Of a DNA stretch of 64,000 nucleotides, positions 27,501 to 35,057 are shown piece after piece (within the stretch, counting starts at the first letter, position 1; the number at the start of each line of letters is the position of its first letter). The DNA lies in contig NZ_AUHX01000011.1 in NCBI RefSeq assembly GCF_000423405.1, positions 1 to 64,000 of the forward strand. Reading direction: 5' to 3'. Under the pieces are notes generated by a model. It was not told the origin of the DNA and did no database searches. It was given only the letters and a program-made list of their open reading frames with translations. The translations under genes were made by a program, and so were the position numbers. Origin of the DNA: Mesonia mobilis DSM 19841 (lineage in GTDB: Bacteria; Bacteroidota; Bacteroidia; Flavobacteriales; Flavobacteriaceae).

Positions 27501-27765
27501 AATCTTGGTAAACTTCTTCTTCGCTATCTTTTTTTAAGATCAATTTATACTTGGCAACATAGAGAAAAGCCTTTAGAAACTGTTGCGGGTTCTCTTTTCG
27601 GTCGGCTTTGCGTTTAATCTTCTCAGCTCTTTCGAGCGCACTTACCGATTTACCTTGCAGCTCCAATTCTTCAATTTCATCCCACCATTTATCAAATTTT
27701 TGTTGCGCATAATGAACTTGTGTGACCAACAGACAACACAGGCTTAGCAGGTAAACTTTTTTCAT
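21523..27765 (-). CDS. Alpha-2-macroglobulin family protein with an embedded SusC-like plug segment
   Basis: This is a giant exported protein of 2080 residues starting at the ATG at 27763-27765 (signal peptide ending YAQ, about residue 21). Residues about 25-400 are helical and TPR-like. Macroglobulin domains begin near 570 with FTDRGIYRPGQTIYFKG, the MG2 signature. Residues about 1201-1306 read like a TonB receptor plug: DEVLVTAYGNQRKESLTGSV, then LRGVGSINGNAEPLFVVDG and ALYGSRAANGVIIITTK. The A2M/MG7 block (FFFPQL, then PEALTRW near 1347) follows directly, so the plug is where the bait region lies in classical members. The thioester-type motif is CAEQ at C1550, within YPHDCAEQTFSK, then a helical thioester domain. 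Such proteins trap proteases in the periplasm or on the outer membrane. The plug's function is unknown. Confidence 0.9.
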   Translation of the reverse strand: MKKVYLLSLCCLLVTQVHYAQQKFDKWWDEIEELELQGKSVSALERAEKIKRKADRKENPQQFLKAFLYVAKYKLILKKDSEEEVYQDFLTEIEDQNAPTRQVLYSFLAESLNDYYKENRYRINQRTNTDSIARDFLTWSKDDFQSKIMSYYQKSLSSEQKLIETPLKDFTEILNYGENYNNYRSTLYDVLANRYLTFLKHHSYNPENKKSHYLIETEFYGLPKDFVSIDLSAYEDGSQKMEILKTYQDLTRLHLQQKNTLSVVITTLERLEYLKEKGSYSTPKENYKEALLKYLNAVNTPKEKAWIHYKLAEFYYQNANKKTNPDYLNKSLSQVEKIKDLLPNSHPGKQALKIERAITSSQITIKTKQKPLPHRKFRALVNFKNTDSLYLRIYQIPHKILTQYDYSQDSLARDLYRNTKIFQQQEFQLPKIENHFSYSTELLLDELPVGNYVLLFSKAKVIDLEKSDYQFQQLQITNLSYTNFDFQEDQQLFVTNRTTGQPLENVKVFLKNKQKKIYTTNQDGLVKIHQKPKSYYQQESIILISKNDTLYSEVTFRKKNYQSSSDEQKPEIRSHLFTDRGIYRPGQTIYFKGILSFQSKIERKVVPNERVYVKLYDENYDLVDSLSLRTNEFGSVQGEFKIPKNIITGEFEITIDEDFEENSPYYDVYFNDTYAEVRVEEYKRPKFEVIFNDIDSTYVLNDSVQLKGKAKAFFGGNITNAQVKYTVERKLNYNYRYNYSYHSRSSERLTTGETTTDAKGNFTIDFKAIPDEAIDSDFQPTFTYSIEATVTDVNGETHTASQNIRVGYHATEISIQAPYETIIGEKQELKIYARDLNNLASKAEGELKVYKYVKPNRILTKRSWAAPEIQQIPKEKFIKHFPFTPYDSLDLKENWPKKLINTIPLKIDSLATLQIDDYKEEWRTGDYVFEFKGKGKLGYEVEAETKKSIKNPKDKLDQFDKNFINYTYDLKEVKGKKEVNFKFTTLLDSLPILVNLAFDDTLVKQEIFQLKKGENSFTYTISKATENIYLEYVCNRLGYYFKERKSVNLPQPVNTKENLEFEVIHFKNKLEPGSQETWRLKVLDHHKKPANAEVLASMYDASLDEFVSHNWNTQLYRTPYSYKGNGLPNSSIHLNNYYTNNFHKSNYYTPNHYSYSLSYSFFQNFGYHFTNTTNTNKVYLNQLIKEIQERASKNDNVSKKVTELDEVLVTAYGNQRKESLTGSVTQVQNNSPGVQNSNDSSSIVLRGVGSINGNAEPLFVVDGVPVSENEYKKLATENITSVNVLKDASATALYGSRAANGVIIITTKAAEEELQQVETRTNLKETAFFFPQLKTNKKGEVIFEFESPEALTRWNFQAFAHDKNLHQAKLDLTTITQKDLNIIPNFPRFFRSKDTLVISAKVNNLSKKVLNGMIQLEFTDEVTQEKIKLVTDKNTIKNFQIPPKGNTEVSWTLFIPEGLSAARYRIVAKAGNFSDGEESIIPVLSNRIFITETLPIWVNPKEKKSITFNNLKNNTSTTLENHQLVFEYTSNPAWTSLQALPYLIEYPHDCAEQTFSKMFANYLTTVLLEKNPEIQQTLQQWKANKTELSPFNTNEELKQIVLQETPWLKDAETEEEQQKRLAQLLDIQETKAKTQQALNKLSELQLSSGAFPWFSGGRANRAISLHILKGMGRLLKIAPELEDNDTFDDISIDLIDYLDEKFLNQDFKRKDFNFYHSDLNYVYARSFFEGFKDEKFDAFKTLLLEDFDKKWITLSIQSKLTLAMVAHRYEKQKLAKNILASLKENAVIDAEHGMYWKEVVNSRAWYNAPIATQALAIEAFTEIDKDEESINQLKTWLLRNKKTEAWSSTKATTEAVYALLIQGDQDYVNAEAPKIKIGDQKLILGNNNKAGYVKTRFSAEEITPEMAEVEIKNNSDSPQYGAMYWQYFEEADQVKANNQTELSIEKELFKKVESNEGTTLVSLDKTSLKIGDLVTVRLVMKAKENFSFMHLKDMRAAGLEPVDVLSTYKWQDGLGYYQSTKDVATHFFFDEISQGTYVFEYDLRVNNPGNFSNGISQLQSMYAPEFKVQTEGSRVELKKN

Positions 27766-27871
27766 AAGATTGGTAATTTGTTTAAAGATACAGATTATTA
27801 TCAATTTTTGCCGAAAACGTATTTTTTGAAATATTCAGCAACTTTGGCAGCACTTTTGTTATTTTTAGCCT

Positions 27872-28606
27872 GTGAGAAAACAACTTTTATACCTATTCAT
27901 TTTAATAAGCGTTTCTGTAAACGCGCAAACTTCTTTTGAAAAAGGAGAAAAATTTTTTGAAGCCGAAAAATGGAATTCAGCTAAAAAAGAATTTCAGCAA
28001 GTTTCCACTTCATCTCAACAATTTGCAAAGTCACAAGAGTATTTAGGAGATATTGCTGCGCACCAAAAAGAATGGGACGAGGCTTTAGATTTTTATGAAG
28101 CTTTAGTTGAAAAATATCCCGATAACGCCAATTATAATTTTAAATACGGCGGCGCTTTAGGGATGAAGGCACTTACGTTATCTAAAATGCAAGCCGCTTT
28201 TTATATTTCAGACATCAAACATTATTTAAAACGGGCGGCAATATTAGATGCAACACACATTGAAGCACGTTGGGCTTTGGTCGAATTGTATATGAAACTC
28301 CCCGGAATTTTAGGCGGAAGTGCAGAAACTTCTTATAAATATGCGCATCAACTACAGGAAATTAGTGACGTAGACGGTTGGTTGGCAAAAGGTTTTATTG
28401 CAAAAGAAGAAGAAGAATTTGAGCTGGCTGAAACCTATTATAAAAATGCGTTGAAAGTAGGAGGTTCTGTAACTTGCTATGAGAAATTGTTAGAATTGTA
28501 TTTAGACAGAACGAATGAGCATCACAAAGCTAAAGATCTGTTAGAAGAAGCTAAAAAAGTACATCCCAACACCAACTGGTCTTCTTTTGTAAGTAAATTT
28601 TCTTAA
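27872..28606 (+). CDS. Exported TPR protein
   Basis: This 244-residue protein starts at GTG (27872) with a signal peptide (MRKQLLYLFILISVSVNAQ, 1-19). TPR-like helices include KEWDEALDFYEALVEKYPDN, LAETYYKNALKVGGS and KAKDLLEEAKKVHPN. The middle (MKLPGILGGSAETSYKYA) is typical of small Bacteroidota TPR proteins. It is divergent from the macroglobulin gene. No enzymatic motif is seen and its partner is unknown. Confidence 0.85.
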   Translation: MRKQLLYLFILISVSVNAQTSFEKGEKFFEAEKWNSAKKEFQQVSTSSQQFAKSQEYLGDIAAHQKEWDEALDFYEALVEKYPDNANYNFKYGGALGMKALTLSKMQAAFYISDIKHYLKRAAILDATHIEARWALVELYMKLPGILGGSAETSYKYAHQLQEISDVDGWLAKGFIAKEEEEFELAETYYKNALKVGGSVTCYEKLLELYLDRTNEHHKAKDLLEEAKKVHPNTNWSSFVSKFS

Positions 28607-28670
28607 TCTAAATTTTTCTGCTGAATTTTTACTAAAATACGATGATCAATAATCTCAAAGCTTTCTGTTA

Positions 28671-28700
28671 TTGATAATCGGCGATGAATTAATATCTTTA
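28671..28700 (+). promoter_or_regulatory. Promoter for mpl
   Basis: TTGA (28671-28674) and TATCTTTA (28693-28700) are spaced 18 bases apart, close to the TTTG / TAnnTTTG arrangement of Bacteroidota promoters. The mpl start codon is 25 bases further on. Confidence 0.5.
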
Positions 28701-28725
28701 CATTTTACAACCAAAAAACTATTCT

Positions 28726-30078
28726 ATGCGCGTACATTTTATTGCGATTGGCGGTAGCGCTATGCATAACCTTGCATTAGCTTTACACGAAAAAGGAGAT
28801 GAAGTAACCGGAAGCGATGATGCGATTTTTGAACCTTCGAAATCGAGATTAGAAAAAGCTGAATTATTACCGGAAGAAATGGGATGGTTTCCCGAAAAAA
28901 TTTCTTCAGCTATTGACGCGGTAATTTTAGGAATGCACGCTAAAGAAGACAATCCGGAGCTAAAGAAAGCGCAAGAATTAGGCTTAAAAATTTATTCTTA
29001 CCCGGAGTTTTTATACGAACAAAGTAAAGATAAAACTCGTGTGGTTATTGGCGGTTCTCACGGTAAAACAACTATTACTTCAATGATTTTGCACGTGTTG
29101 CATTACCACGATAAAGAAGTCGATTTTATGGTAGGCGCGCAATTAGAAGGTTTCGATACGATGGTTCATCTCACCGATGAGAATGATTTTATGTTGTTAG
29201 AGGGCGATGAGTATTTATCTTCACCGATCGATCGTCGACCAAAATTTCATTTATATCAACCTAACATTGCTCTATTAAGTGGTATCGCTTGGGATCATAT
29301 TAATGTTTTCCCGACGTTTGAAAATTATGTTGAGCAGTTTAAACTGTTTACAGATTCAATGGTAAATGGTAGTATTTTGGTGTATAATGAAGAAGATCCT
29401 TTAGTAAAACAAATTGCTGAAAGTGCTACAAAACCAACCCGAAAACACCCATATGTTACTCCGGAATATTTTGTAGAAGATGGCGAAACTTTTTTAAAGA
29501 CACCCGAAGGAGATATGCCAATCGAAGTGTTTGGAGAACATAACCTAAACAATCTTGCCGGCGCCAAATGGATTTGCCAGCATATGGGAATCGATGAAGA
29601 AGATTTTTATGAGGCAATTGCTACGTTCAAAGGAGCTTCAAAACGTTTAGAGAAAATCTCAGATTTACGCGGTACGCTGGCTTTTAAAGATTTTGCGCAT
29701 AGTCCTTCAAAAGTAAAAGCAACCACAGAAGCCGTAAAGCAACAATATCCTGAAAAAGATTTAGTAGCTTGTTTAGAATTGCATACCTATAGCAGTCTTA
29801 ATGCAGAATTTCTTCAGCAATATAAAGACTCGTTAGCTGCGGCCGATAAAGCCATAGTTTTTTATTCACCGGAAGCGGTTCAGCTTAAAAATCTTCAGGA
29901 AATAGATGCAAAACAGATAGAAGAGGCTTTTCAGCATAAGAATTTAAAAGTATATACAAATCCGCAACTATTTCAAGAATATTTAAAAACCGAAGCATTT
30001 ACCAACTCCGTCATTTTATTTATGAGTAGCGGTAATTACGGCGGATTAGATTTTGATCAAGTAAAAGAATGGATTTAA
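28726..30078 (+). CDS. mpl: UDP-MurNAc-tripeptide ligase Mpl (murein recycling)
   Basis: This is a Mur ligase family enzyme that attaches recycled tripeptide to UDP-MurNAc. The N-terminal VHFIAIGGSAMHNLALAL is the Mpl/MurC-like nucleotide-binding fold, with the MurC GIGGxGM loop replaced by AIGGSAM as in Mpl. The ATP loop is GGSHGKTTITSM near residues 108-119, followed by LLEGDEYLSSP and LSGIAWDHINVFPTFENY. GASKRLEKI and DFAHSPSKVKATTEAV mark the C-terminal domain. Its 450 residues match Mpl. It has its own likely promoter. Confidence 0.9.
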   Translation: MRVHFIAIGGSAMHNLALALHEKGDEVTGSDDAIFEPSKSRLEKAELLPEEMGWFPEKISSAIDAVILGMHAKEDNPELKKAQELGLKIYSYPEFLYEQSKDKTRVVIGGSHGKTTITSMILHVLHYHDKEVDFMVGAQLEGFDTMVHLTDENDFMLLEGDEYLSSPIDRRPKFHLYQPNIALLSGIAWDHINVFPTFENYVEQFKLFTDSMVNGSILVYNEEDPLVKQIAESATKPTRKHPYVTPEYFVEDGETFLKTPEGDMPIEVFGEHNLNNLAGAKWICQHMGIDEEDFYEAIATFKGASKRLEKISDLRGTLAFKDFAHSPSKVKATTEAVKQQYPEKDLVACLELHTYSSLNAEFLQQYKDSLAAADKAIVFYSPEAVQLKNLQEIDAKQIEEAFQHKNLKVYTNPQLFQEYLKTEAFTNSVILFMSSGNYGGLDFDQVKEWI

Positions 30079-30169
30079 TTGCTGAATTGGGTAAAGTGAT
30101 GAAATAAATCTTTATTGCATTTTGCCCCATTCTTCTTTTGAAAATTTTCTGATTATTTGGAGTAGTTTC

Positions 30170-30198
30170 TTGGTTTTAAATTTTTGTTCTTATCTTTA
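30170..30198 (+). promoter_or_regulatory. Promoter for radC
   Basis: TTGG (30170-30173) and TATCTTTA (30191-30198) are spaced 17 bases apart. The ATG at 30202 lies only 3 bases after the -7 element, so the transcript may have almost no leader. Confidence 0.4.
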
Positions 30199-30201
30199 AG
30201 A

Positions 30202-30897
30202 ATGCAAGAAAATAAACCTTTTTCAATTAAATATTGGGCAGAAGGAGATCGGCCGCGAGAAAAATTACTTCAGAAAGGGAAAATGAGTTTGAGTGATGCA
30301 GAGCTGATCGCGATCTTAATAGGTTCCGGTAGTAGAGAAGAAAGCGCAGTACAATTATCTAAACGTATTTTAGCTGCTTCTGAAAATAAACTGAATGAAC
30401 TCGGTAAACTTTCTGTGCAACAACTCACCAAATTTAAAGGAATAGGAGAGGCGAAGGCAATCACGATCGTCGCTGCGATGGAATTAGGAAGGCGAAGAAG
30501 AGGAGAAGAAGCCGTGCAACGAAAACAAATTACATCGGCAGATGCTGTTTTTGAAGTCATGCAACCTATAATCGGCGATTTAGGTCACGAAGAATTCTGG
30601 ATTCTTTATTTAAATAATTCTAATAAAATTTTACAGAAACTTCAATTAAGTAAAGGCGGAATGACCGGTACTTTAGTCGATGTTCGCCTGGCGTTTAAAA
30701 ACGCTTTAGAAGTAGGCGCGACGTCTGTAATTTTAGCGCATAACCATCCTTCAGGAACTTTAAAACCAAGCGAAGCCGATAAGCAACTCACTCGAAAATT
30801 AAAACTTGCCGGAGAAAGTTTAGATATTAAAGTGCTAGACCATTTAATTGTGACGCAAAAGTCCTATTTTAGCTTTGCAAACGAAGGCATTTTATGA
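30202..30897 (+). CDS. radC: RadC-family JAB-domain protein
   Basis: This 231-residue protein has a helix-hairpin-helix segment (LTKFKGIGEAKAITIVAAMELGRRR) and a C-terminal JAB/MPN metalloprotease-like domain. Its zinc motif is AHNHPSGTLKPSEAD (H-x-H-P-x-G-x(4)-S-x(2)-D), preceded by EEFWILYLNN. Historically it was called a DNA repair protein, but its true role is unsettled. I start at the ATG at 30202 because the TTG at 30184 precedes the likely -7 element. The next gene overlaps its stop by 4 bases (ATGA). Confidence 0.92.
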   Translation: MQENKPFSIKYWAEGDRPREKLLQKGKMSLSDAELIAILIGSGSREESAVQLSKRILAASENKLNELGKLSVQQLTKFKGIGEAKAITIVAAMELGRRRRGEEAVQRKQITSADAVFEVMQPIIGDLGHEEFWILYLNNSNKILQKLQLSKGGMTGTLVDVRLAFKNALEVGATSVILAHNHPSGTLKPSEADKQLTRKLKLAGESLDIKVLDHLIVTQKSYFSFANEGIL

Positions 30898-32198
30898 GCG
30901 ATTCGCCTAAATTATTAATTTATGTAAGTGCAGTTACGCCTAGAATTAATTATACATTCAGGCATATTTGTACGCATATTTTAGGTTTAAAAGTTAAGTT
31001 TACTTCTAAAATTGAAGAGTTTATTGCTTACGAAGGCATGAAACTCTCCTATGGAAAACAAAAATTGGGTAACGAATTGTTTATTCAATCTTCCGGATTA
31101 TTGTCTGAACAAGGTTTTACCGATGTTGAGGTGCGCGTTTCTAAATGGGAAAATACTGTTTGTTTTTTTAGAACTTCAAAAGAAAGCGATTTACCTTTCG
31201 ATATTTTTGCGGCTTCTTTTTATATGTTGAGTCGCTATGAAGAATATTTGCCGCACGTAAAAGATGAGCACGGTCGATATCCTTCTTCAGAAAGCTTAGC
31301 TTATAGAAAAAAATTCTTAGATCAACCTGTAGTCGATATTTGGGCTTTAAAATTTAAATTGAAACTCATTGAGCGTTTCGATTATTTAGAATTTCCTACC
31401 AGAACCTATAACACTAAAAATATTTTAGCAGTTGCAGAAGCTTACAAATACAAGAAAAAAGGAATTGTAAGAAGTATTGGTGCGAGCATTCGAGATTTAT
31501 TCAGTTTTAATATGAATATGTTTCTGGAGCGTTTAGAAGTTTTATTGTATTTAAAAAATGACCCTTACGATATTTACGACGAGCTTATTCATTTTTCTAA
31601 ACAAGAAAAATTAGACTGGTATTTTATGTTTCAGCTAAGTAATTACAGCGTACACAGTAAAAATATTAGTTATAATAAAATCAATTACCACGCGCTTATT
31701 AAATCGATGGGAGATTATGGGAAAATCGGTTTATTACCGGGATTTGAAGCCCTATCTAAAATTAAGACACTTAAATTAGAAAAAAATAGGTGGGAGGCGA
31801 TTGTAAACCGTCCGTTAGAAATGTGTTTGAGTCATTTTTTCGATATTAATTTACCCGACTTGTATAACAATTTTGATAAGCTAGAGATCAAAGAAGATTT
31901 TTCGATGGCATTTGTCGATGTTCCCGGTTTTAGAGCCGGAACTTGCAGTTCGTTTTTATTTTACGATATTAATTTTGAAAGAATCTCACCACTTGTTATT
32001 CATCCGCCGGCAGTAAATAGTTATGCGTTTGAAGATTATTCATACTTCGAGATGAAAAAAACGCTTGAAAACTTAAAAAATAACGTAAAACAAGTAAACG
32101 GAACACTTTCTGTAGTGTTTAAAAATTCAGATTTTAAAGACTCGCAAAAAGACGGAAAAATATTAGATTTAATAAAAATGATTAATGAAAACGAATAA
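30894..32198 (+). CDS. DUF7033-type deacetylase-like protein, apparently degenerate
   Basis: This 434-residue protein is organised like Bacteroidota polysaccharide-deacetylase-family proteins: an N-terminal DUF7033-like region (LPFDIFAASFYMLSRYEEYLPHVKDEHGRYP at about 100-130 and FLDQPVVDIWALKFK) and a NodB-like second half. GFRAGT is present (residues about 345-350). The stretch expected to hold the metal-binding Asp reads NILAVAEAYKYKKKG, and the expected His motif reads GLLPGF. Both metal-binding positions therefore seem lost, so an inactive or altered enzyme is likely. It overlaps radC by 4 bases and the next gene by 14, giving a tight operon. Confidence 0.75.
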   Translation: MSDSPKLLIYVSAVTPRINYTFRHICTHILGLKVKFTSKIEEFIAYEGMKLSYGKQKLGNELFIQSSGLLSEQGFTDVEVRVSKWENTVCFFRTSKESDLPFDIFAASFYMLSRYEEYLPHVKDEHGRYPSSESLAYRKKFLDQPVVDIWALKFKLKLIERFDYLEFPTRTYNTKNILAVAEAYKYKKKGIVRSIGASIRDLFSFNMNMFLERLEVLLYLKNDPYDIYDELIHFSKQEKLDWYFMFQLSNYSVHSKNISYNKINYHALIKSMGDYGKIGLLPGFEALSKIKTLKLEKNRWEAIVNRPLEMCLSHFFDINLPDLYNNFDKLEIKEDFSMAFVDVPGFRAGTCSSFLFYDINFERISPLVIHPPAVNSYAFEDYSYFEMKKTLENLKNNVKQVNGTLSVVFKNSDFKDSQKDGKILDLIKMINENE

Positions 32199-32871
32199 AG
32201 TAGCTCATATTTTTTTCGATTTAGATCACACACTTTGGGATTTTGAAAGAAATTCAGCCTTGGCTTTTACAGAAATTTTTAAGAAGAATGACCTTCAAAT
32301 CGATATCACAACATTTTTGAAGACTTACATACCCATTAATAATTTTTATTGGGGCAAGTACAGAAATAATTTAGTAACGAAAGCAGACTTGCGTTACGGT
32401 AGGCTAAACGATACGTTTACAGAATTGGCAATGCAGGTAAGCCAAGAGCAGATTCATAATTTATCTGAAGATTATATTGCGCATCTACCGAATAATAATT
32501 ATTTATTTGATGATGCTCAACATACCTTAGAAAAACTACAACAAAAGTACACGTTGCACGTTATTACCAATGGTTTTTCTGAAGTTCAGAATTTAAAACT
32601 GAACAATAGCAAGATCGATCATTATTTTAGAACAATTACCACTTCAGAAGAAGTAGGCGTTAAAAAGCCGCATCCGGAAATTTTTGAATATGCGCTACAA
32701 AAAGCAAACGCTCATCCGGAGCAAAGTGTGATGATTGGCGATAATATTGAAGCCGATATTTTGGGCGCCGAAAAATTTGGAATGAGTTCTATTTTATTTG
32801 ATGGTGAAAATGTGAACGATTATTCAGGAAAAAAAGTAAATCAATTAAAACAACTTTTAGAGATATTATAG
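32185..32871 (+). CDS. YjjG-family HAD nucleotidase
   Basis: This is a 228-residue haloacid dehalogenase-superfamily phosphatase of the YjjG type, which removes phosphate from non-canonical pyrimidine nucleotides. The catalytic aspartates are D12 and D14 in FFDLDHTLWDFERNS, a motif diagnostic of YjjG. The threonine motif is in HVITNGFSE, the lysine in GVKKPHPEIF, and the metal-binding aspartates in MIGDNIEADILGA. The cap is helical. It overlaps the upstream gene by 14 bases and ends 2 bases before the next. Confidence 0.93.
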   Translation: MKTNKVAHIFFDLDHTLWDFERNSALAFTEIFKKNDLQIDITTFLKTYIPINNFYWGKYRNNLVTKADLRYGRLNDTFTELAMQVSQEQIHNLSEDYIAHLPNNNYLFDDAQHTLEKLQQKYTLHVITNGFSEVQNLKLNNSKIDHYFRTITTSEEVGVKKPHPEIFEYALQKANAHPEQSVMIGDNIEADILGAEKFGMSSILFDGENVNDYSGKKVNQLKQLLEIL

Positions 32872-32873
32872 AA

Positions 32874-33701
32874 ATGAAAAAGATTAGTTTATTACTAATT
32901 GGGTTGATCGCGATGGTTTTTTCAACCCAAATAAAAGCTCAAGAAACGCAAGAGCTGGAAGATCTTAATTATTTTAAATATGTAGTGATTCCGATTCAGT
33001 TTAAATTTCAAAAAAAGGATAACGAATATTTAATAAATTCACTTGTTAAACATCTTTTAAATGAACAGGGTTTTGAGACATTTATGGATGTTGAGGATAA
33101 GCCTAAAGATTTGAAATTTAATAACTGTTTGGCATTATATGTAGATTTGCAAAGTGAATCAGAATCATTTTTTTCCTTACAGACCGAATTGAATTTGATT
33201 TTTAGAGATTGTAATAATCAGATTATATTTGAATCAGAAGGACAGAGCAAAGTAAAAGATTTTAAAGAATCTTATCATGATGCTTTGTATAAGGCTTTTG
33301 AGATATTTGAAGGATCTAATTTTTATTACGAATACAACGGTAAAAATTCTTATGATTCTTCAAAATTTGAAGAAGGAGAACAAAAATCCCCAATTAAAAA
33401 AGAACCAAAAAAGGAAACAAAAAGCTTTGAAGAAACCGTCAAAGAAAAATTGATTGGTACTTATTCACTTTTCAATGAAGAATATAGCATAAGTAAAATT
33501 GAAGCCGGTTATATTTTAACCAATACCGCAACGGCCGAGAAAAAAGCTTTTATTAATGTAACGAGTAATAACTCCTTATTGTTTAACTCAGATACCATTA
33601 ATGGTACGTTAGTGATTAACGACGATGGAGATTTGGAAGTCGAATATTTTAATAATGCTTCAGGTAAAGTTGAAAAGGCTACACTCTACAGAGTCGAATA
33701 A
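32874..33701 (+). CDS. Exported protein of unknown function
   Basis: This 275-residue protein has a signal peptide (about 1-22, ending IKAQ). The N-terminal domain (NYFKYVVIPIQFKFQKKDNEYLINSLV, and later LIFRDCNNQIIFESEGQSKVKDF) looks like an alpha/beta repeat seen in exported Bacteroidota proteins. A charged linker (about 175-200) leads to a C-terminal strand-rich domain. I cannot name a family. It follows the HAD gene by 2 bases and ends one base from the converging rarA stop. Confidence 0.75.
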   Translation: MKKISLLLIGLIAMVFSTQIKAQETQELEDLNYFKYVVIPIQFKFQKKDNEYLINSLVKHLLNEQGFETFMDVEDKPKDLKFNNCLALYVDLQSESESFFSLQTELNLIFRDCNNQIIFESEGQSKVKDFKESYHDALYKAFEIFEGSNFYYEYNGKNSYDSSKFEEGEQKSPIKKEPKKETKSFEETVKEKLIGTYSLFNEEYSISKIEAGYILTNTATAEKKAFINVTSNNSLLFNSDTINGTLVINDDGDLEVEYFNNASGKVEKATLYRVE

Positions 33702-33702
33702 A

Positions 33703-34980
33703 TTAATATTCATATTTGCCCTTCCATAAAGCTTTAAGGTATTCCCTTAGAGCTTTTTCTCTTTTATTATTTCCCGGTTCGTATAGTGTTGTATTTTTTA
33801 TTTCTTCCGGTAAAAATTCAGCTTGCGTAAAGTTGTTTTCATAGTTGTGCGCATACTTGTAATCTTTTCCGTAGCCTAGATCTTTCATAAGTTTGGTTGG
33901 CGCATTTCTAATGTCTAACGGTACCGAAAGATCTCCTGTTTGTTTAACCAATTGTTGAGCGTAATTGAGTGCCATATAACTGGCATTACTTTTTGCTGAA
34001 GTCGCTAAATAAATAGCACATTGACTTAAAATAATTCGAGCTTCAGGATAACCGATCATTCTCACCGATTGAAAGGTGTTTAACGCAACTTGTAGCGCTG
34101 TTGGGTTGGCATTCCCAATATCTTCACTTGCCAAAATAAGCATTCTTCTAGCAATAAATTTTACATCTTCGCCTCCTTCGATCATTCTCGCTAACCAATA
34201 CACCGCTGCGTTAGGATCACTACCACGAATCGATTTAATAAAAGCTGAAATAATATCGTAGTGTTGCTCTCCGGTTTTATCGTAGCGAACCGTGTTTTTC
34301 TGAATTTTGTGTTCGACCATATCATTGGTGATCGTCACTTTTTTAGCGTCTTCTGAAGTGACAATCAATTCAAAAATGTTCAGCAATTTTCGAGCATCGC
34401 CGCCGCTCATTTTCAAAAGTGCTTCACTTTCTTTGATATTAATCTCATAACTAGCCATAACTTTATCTTCAGTCATCGCTCTTTCTAAAAGCTGAATTAA
34501 GTCTTCTTTAGAAAATTCTTTAAGAATATAAACCTGACATCTGGACAGTAATGCAGGAATCACTTCAAAACTAGGATTCTCTGTTGTAGCGCCAATTAAC
34601 GTTACCCAGCCTTTTTCTACCGCACCTAATAGCGAATCTTGTTGAGATTTACTGAATCGGTGAATTTCATCAATAAATAAAATCGGGTTTTTGGTAGTGA
34701 ATAAACCATCTTGTTTTTTTGCTTTTTCAATAACCTCACGAACATCTTTTACTCCGCTGCTAATTGCACTTAGCGTGAAGAAAGGTCGTTCAGTCTCATT
34801 GGCAATAATATTGGCAAGTGTAGTTTTACCAACACCCGGCGGTCCCCATAAAATTAACGATGGGATAATGCCTTTTTTTATCTGATTTTTTAGAGAACCA
34901 TTTTCGCCAATCAAATGAGTTTGACTTAAATATTCTTCTAACTTTTGTGGTCTTAATCGTTCTGCAAGTGGTTTACTCAT
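33703..34980 (-). CDS. rarA: Replication-associated recombination protein RarA (MgsA)
   Basis: This AAA+ ATPase works at stalled replication forks. The Walker A motif GPPGVGKT is at residues 46-53, Walker B is in LFIDEIHRF, sensor 1 is in IGATTEN, and the arginine finger region is ALLSRCQVYIL. The C-terminal MgsA/RarA domain (SFIKSIRGSDPNAAVYWLARMIEGGEDVKFIARR and beyond) is complete. Its 425 residues are normal. A TATTTTTG -7 element on the minus strand (34985-34992) abuts the start codon, which suggests a nearly leaderless transcript. Confidence 0.96.
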   Translation of the reverse strand: MSKPLAERLRPQKLEEYLSQTHLIGENGSLKNQIKKGIIPSLILWGPPGVGKTTLANIIANETERPFFTLSAISSGVKDVREVIEKAKKQDGLFTTKNPILFIDEIHRFSKSQQDSLLGAVEKGWVTLIGATTENPSFEVIPALLSRCQVYILKEFSKEDLIQLLERAMTEDKVMASYEINIKESEALLKMSGGDARKLLNIFELIVTSEDAKKVTITNDMVEHKIQKNTVRYDKTGEQHYDIISAFIKSIRGSDPNAAVYWLARMIEGGEDVKFIARRMLILASEDIGNANPTALQVALNTFQSVRMIGYPEARIILSQCAIYLATSAKSNASYMALNYAQQLVKQTGDLSVPLDIRNAPTKLMKDLGYGKDYKYAHNYENNFTQAEFLPEEIKNTTLYEPGNNKREKALREYLKALWKGKYEY

Positions 34981-34984
34981 ATTG

Positions 34985-34992
34985 CAAAAATA
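34985..34992 (-). promoter_or_regulatory. -7 element for rarA
   Basis: The minus strand reads TATTTTTG, an exact TAnnTTTG match, ending 4 bases before the rarA start codon. No clear -33 TTTG at the usual distance was found. Confidence 0.4.
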
Positions 34993-34995
34993 TAA

Positions 34996-35024
34996 TTTGT
35001 ATGTGACAATTTTGCCTATTTTTA
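34996..35024 (+). promoter_or_regulatory. Promoter for the rhomboid gene
   Basis: TTTG (34996-34999) and TATTTTTA (35017-35024) are spaced 17 bases apart, upstream of the ATG at 35058. It lies back to back with the rarA -7 element. Confidence 0.5.
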
Positions 35025-35057
35025 AAATTGGTTAAGCATTTGCTTGTTTTGAATTAA

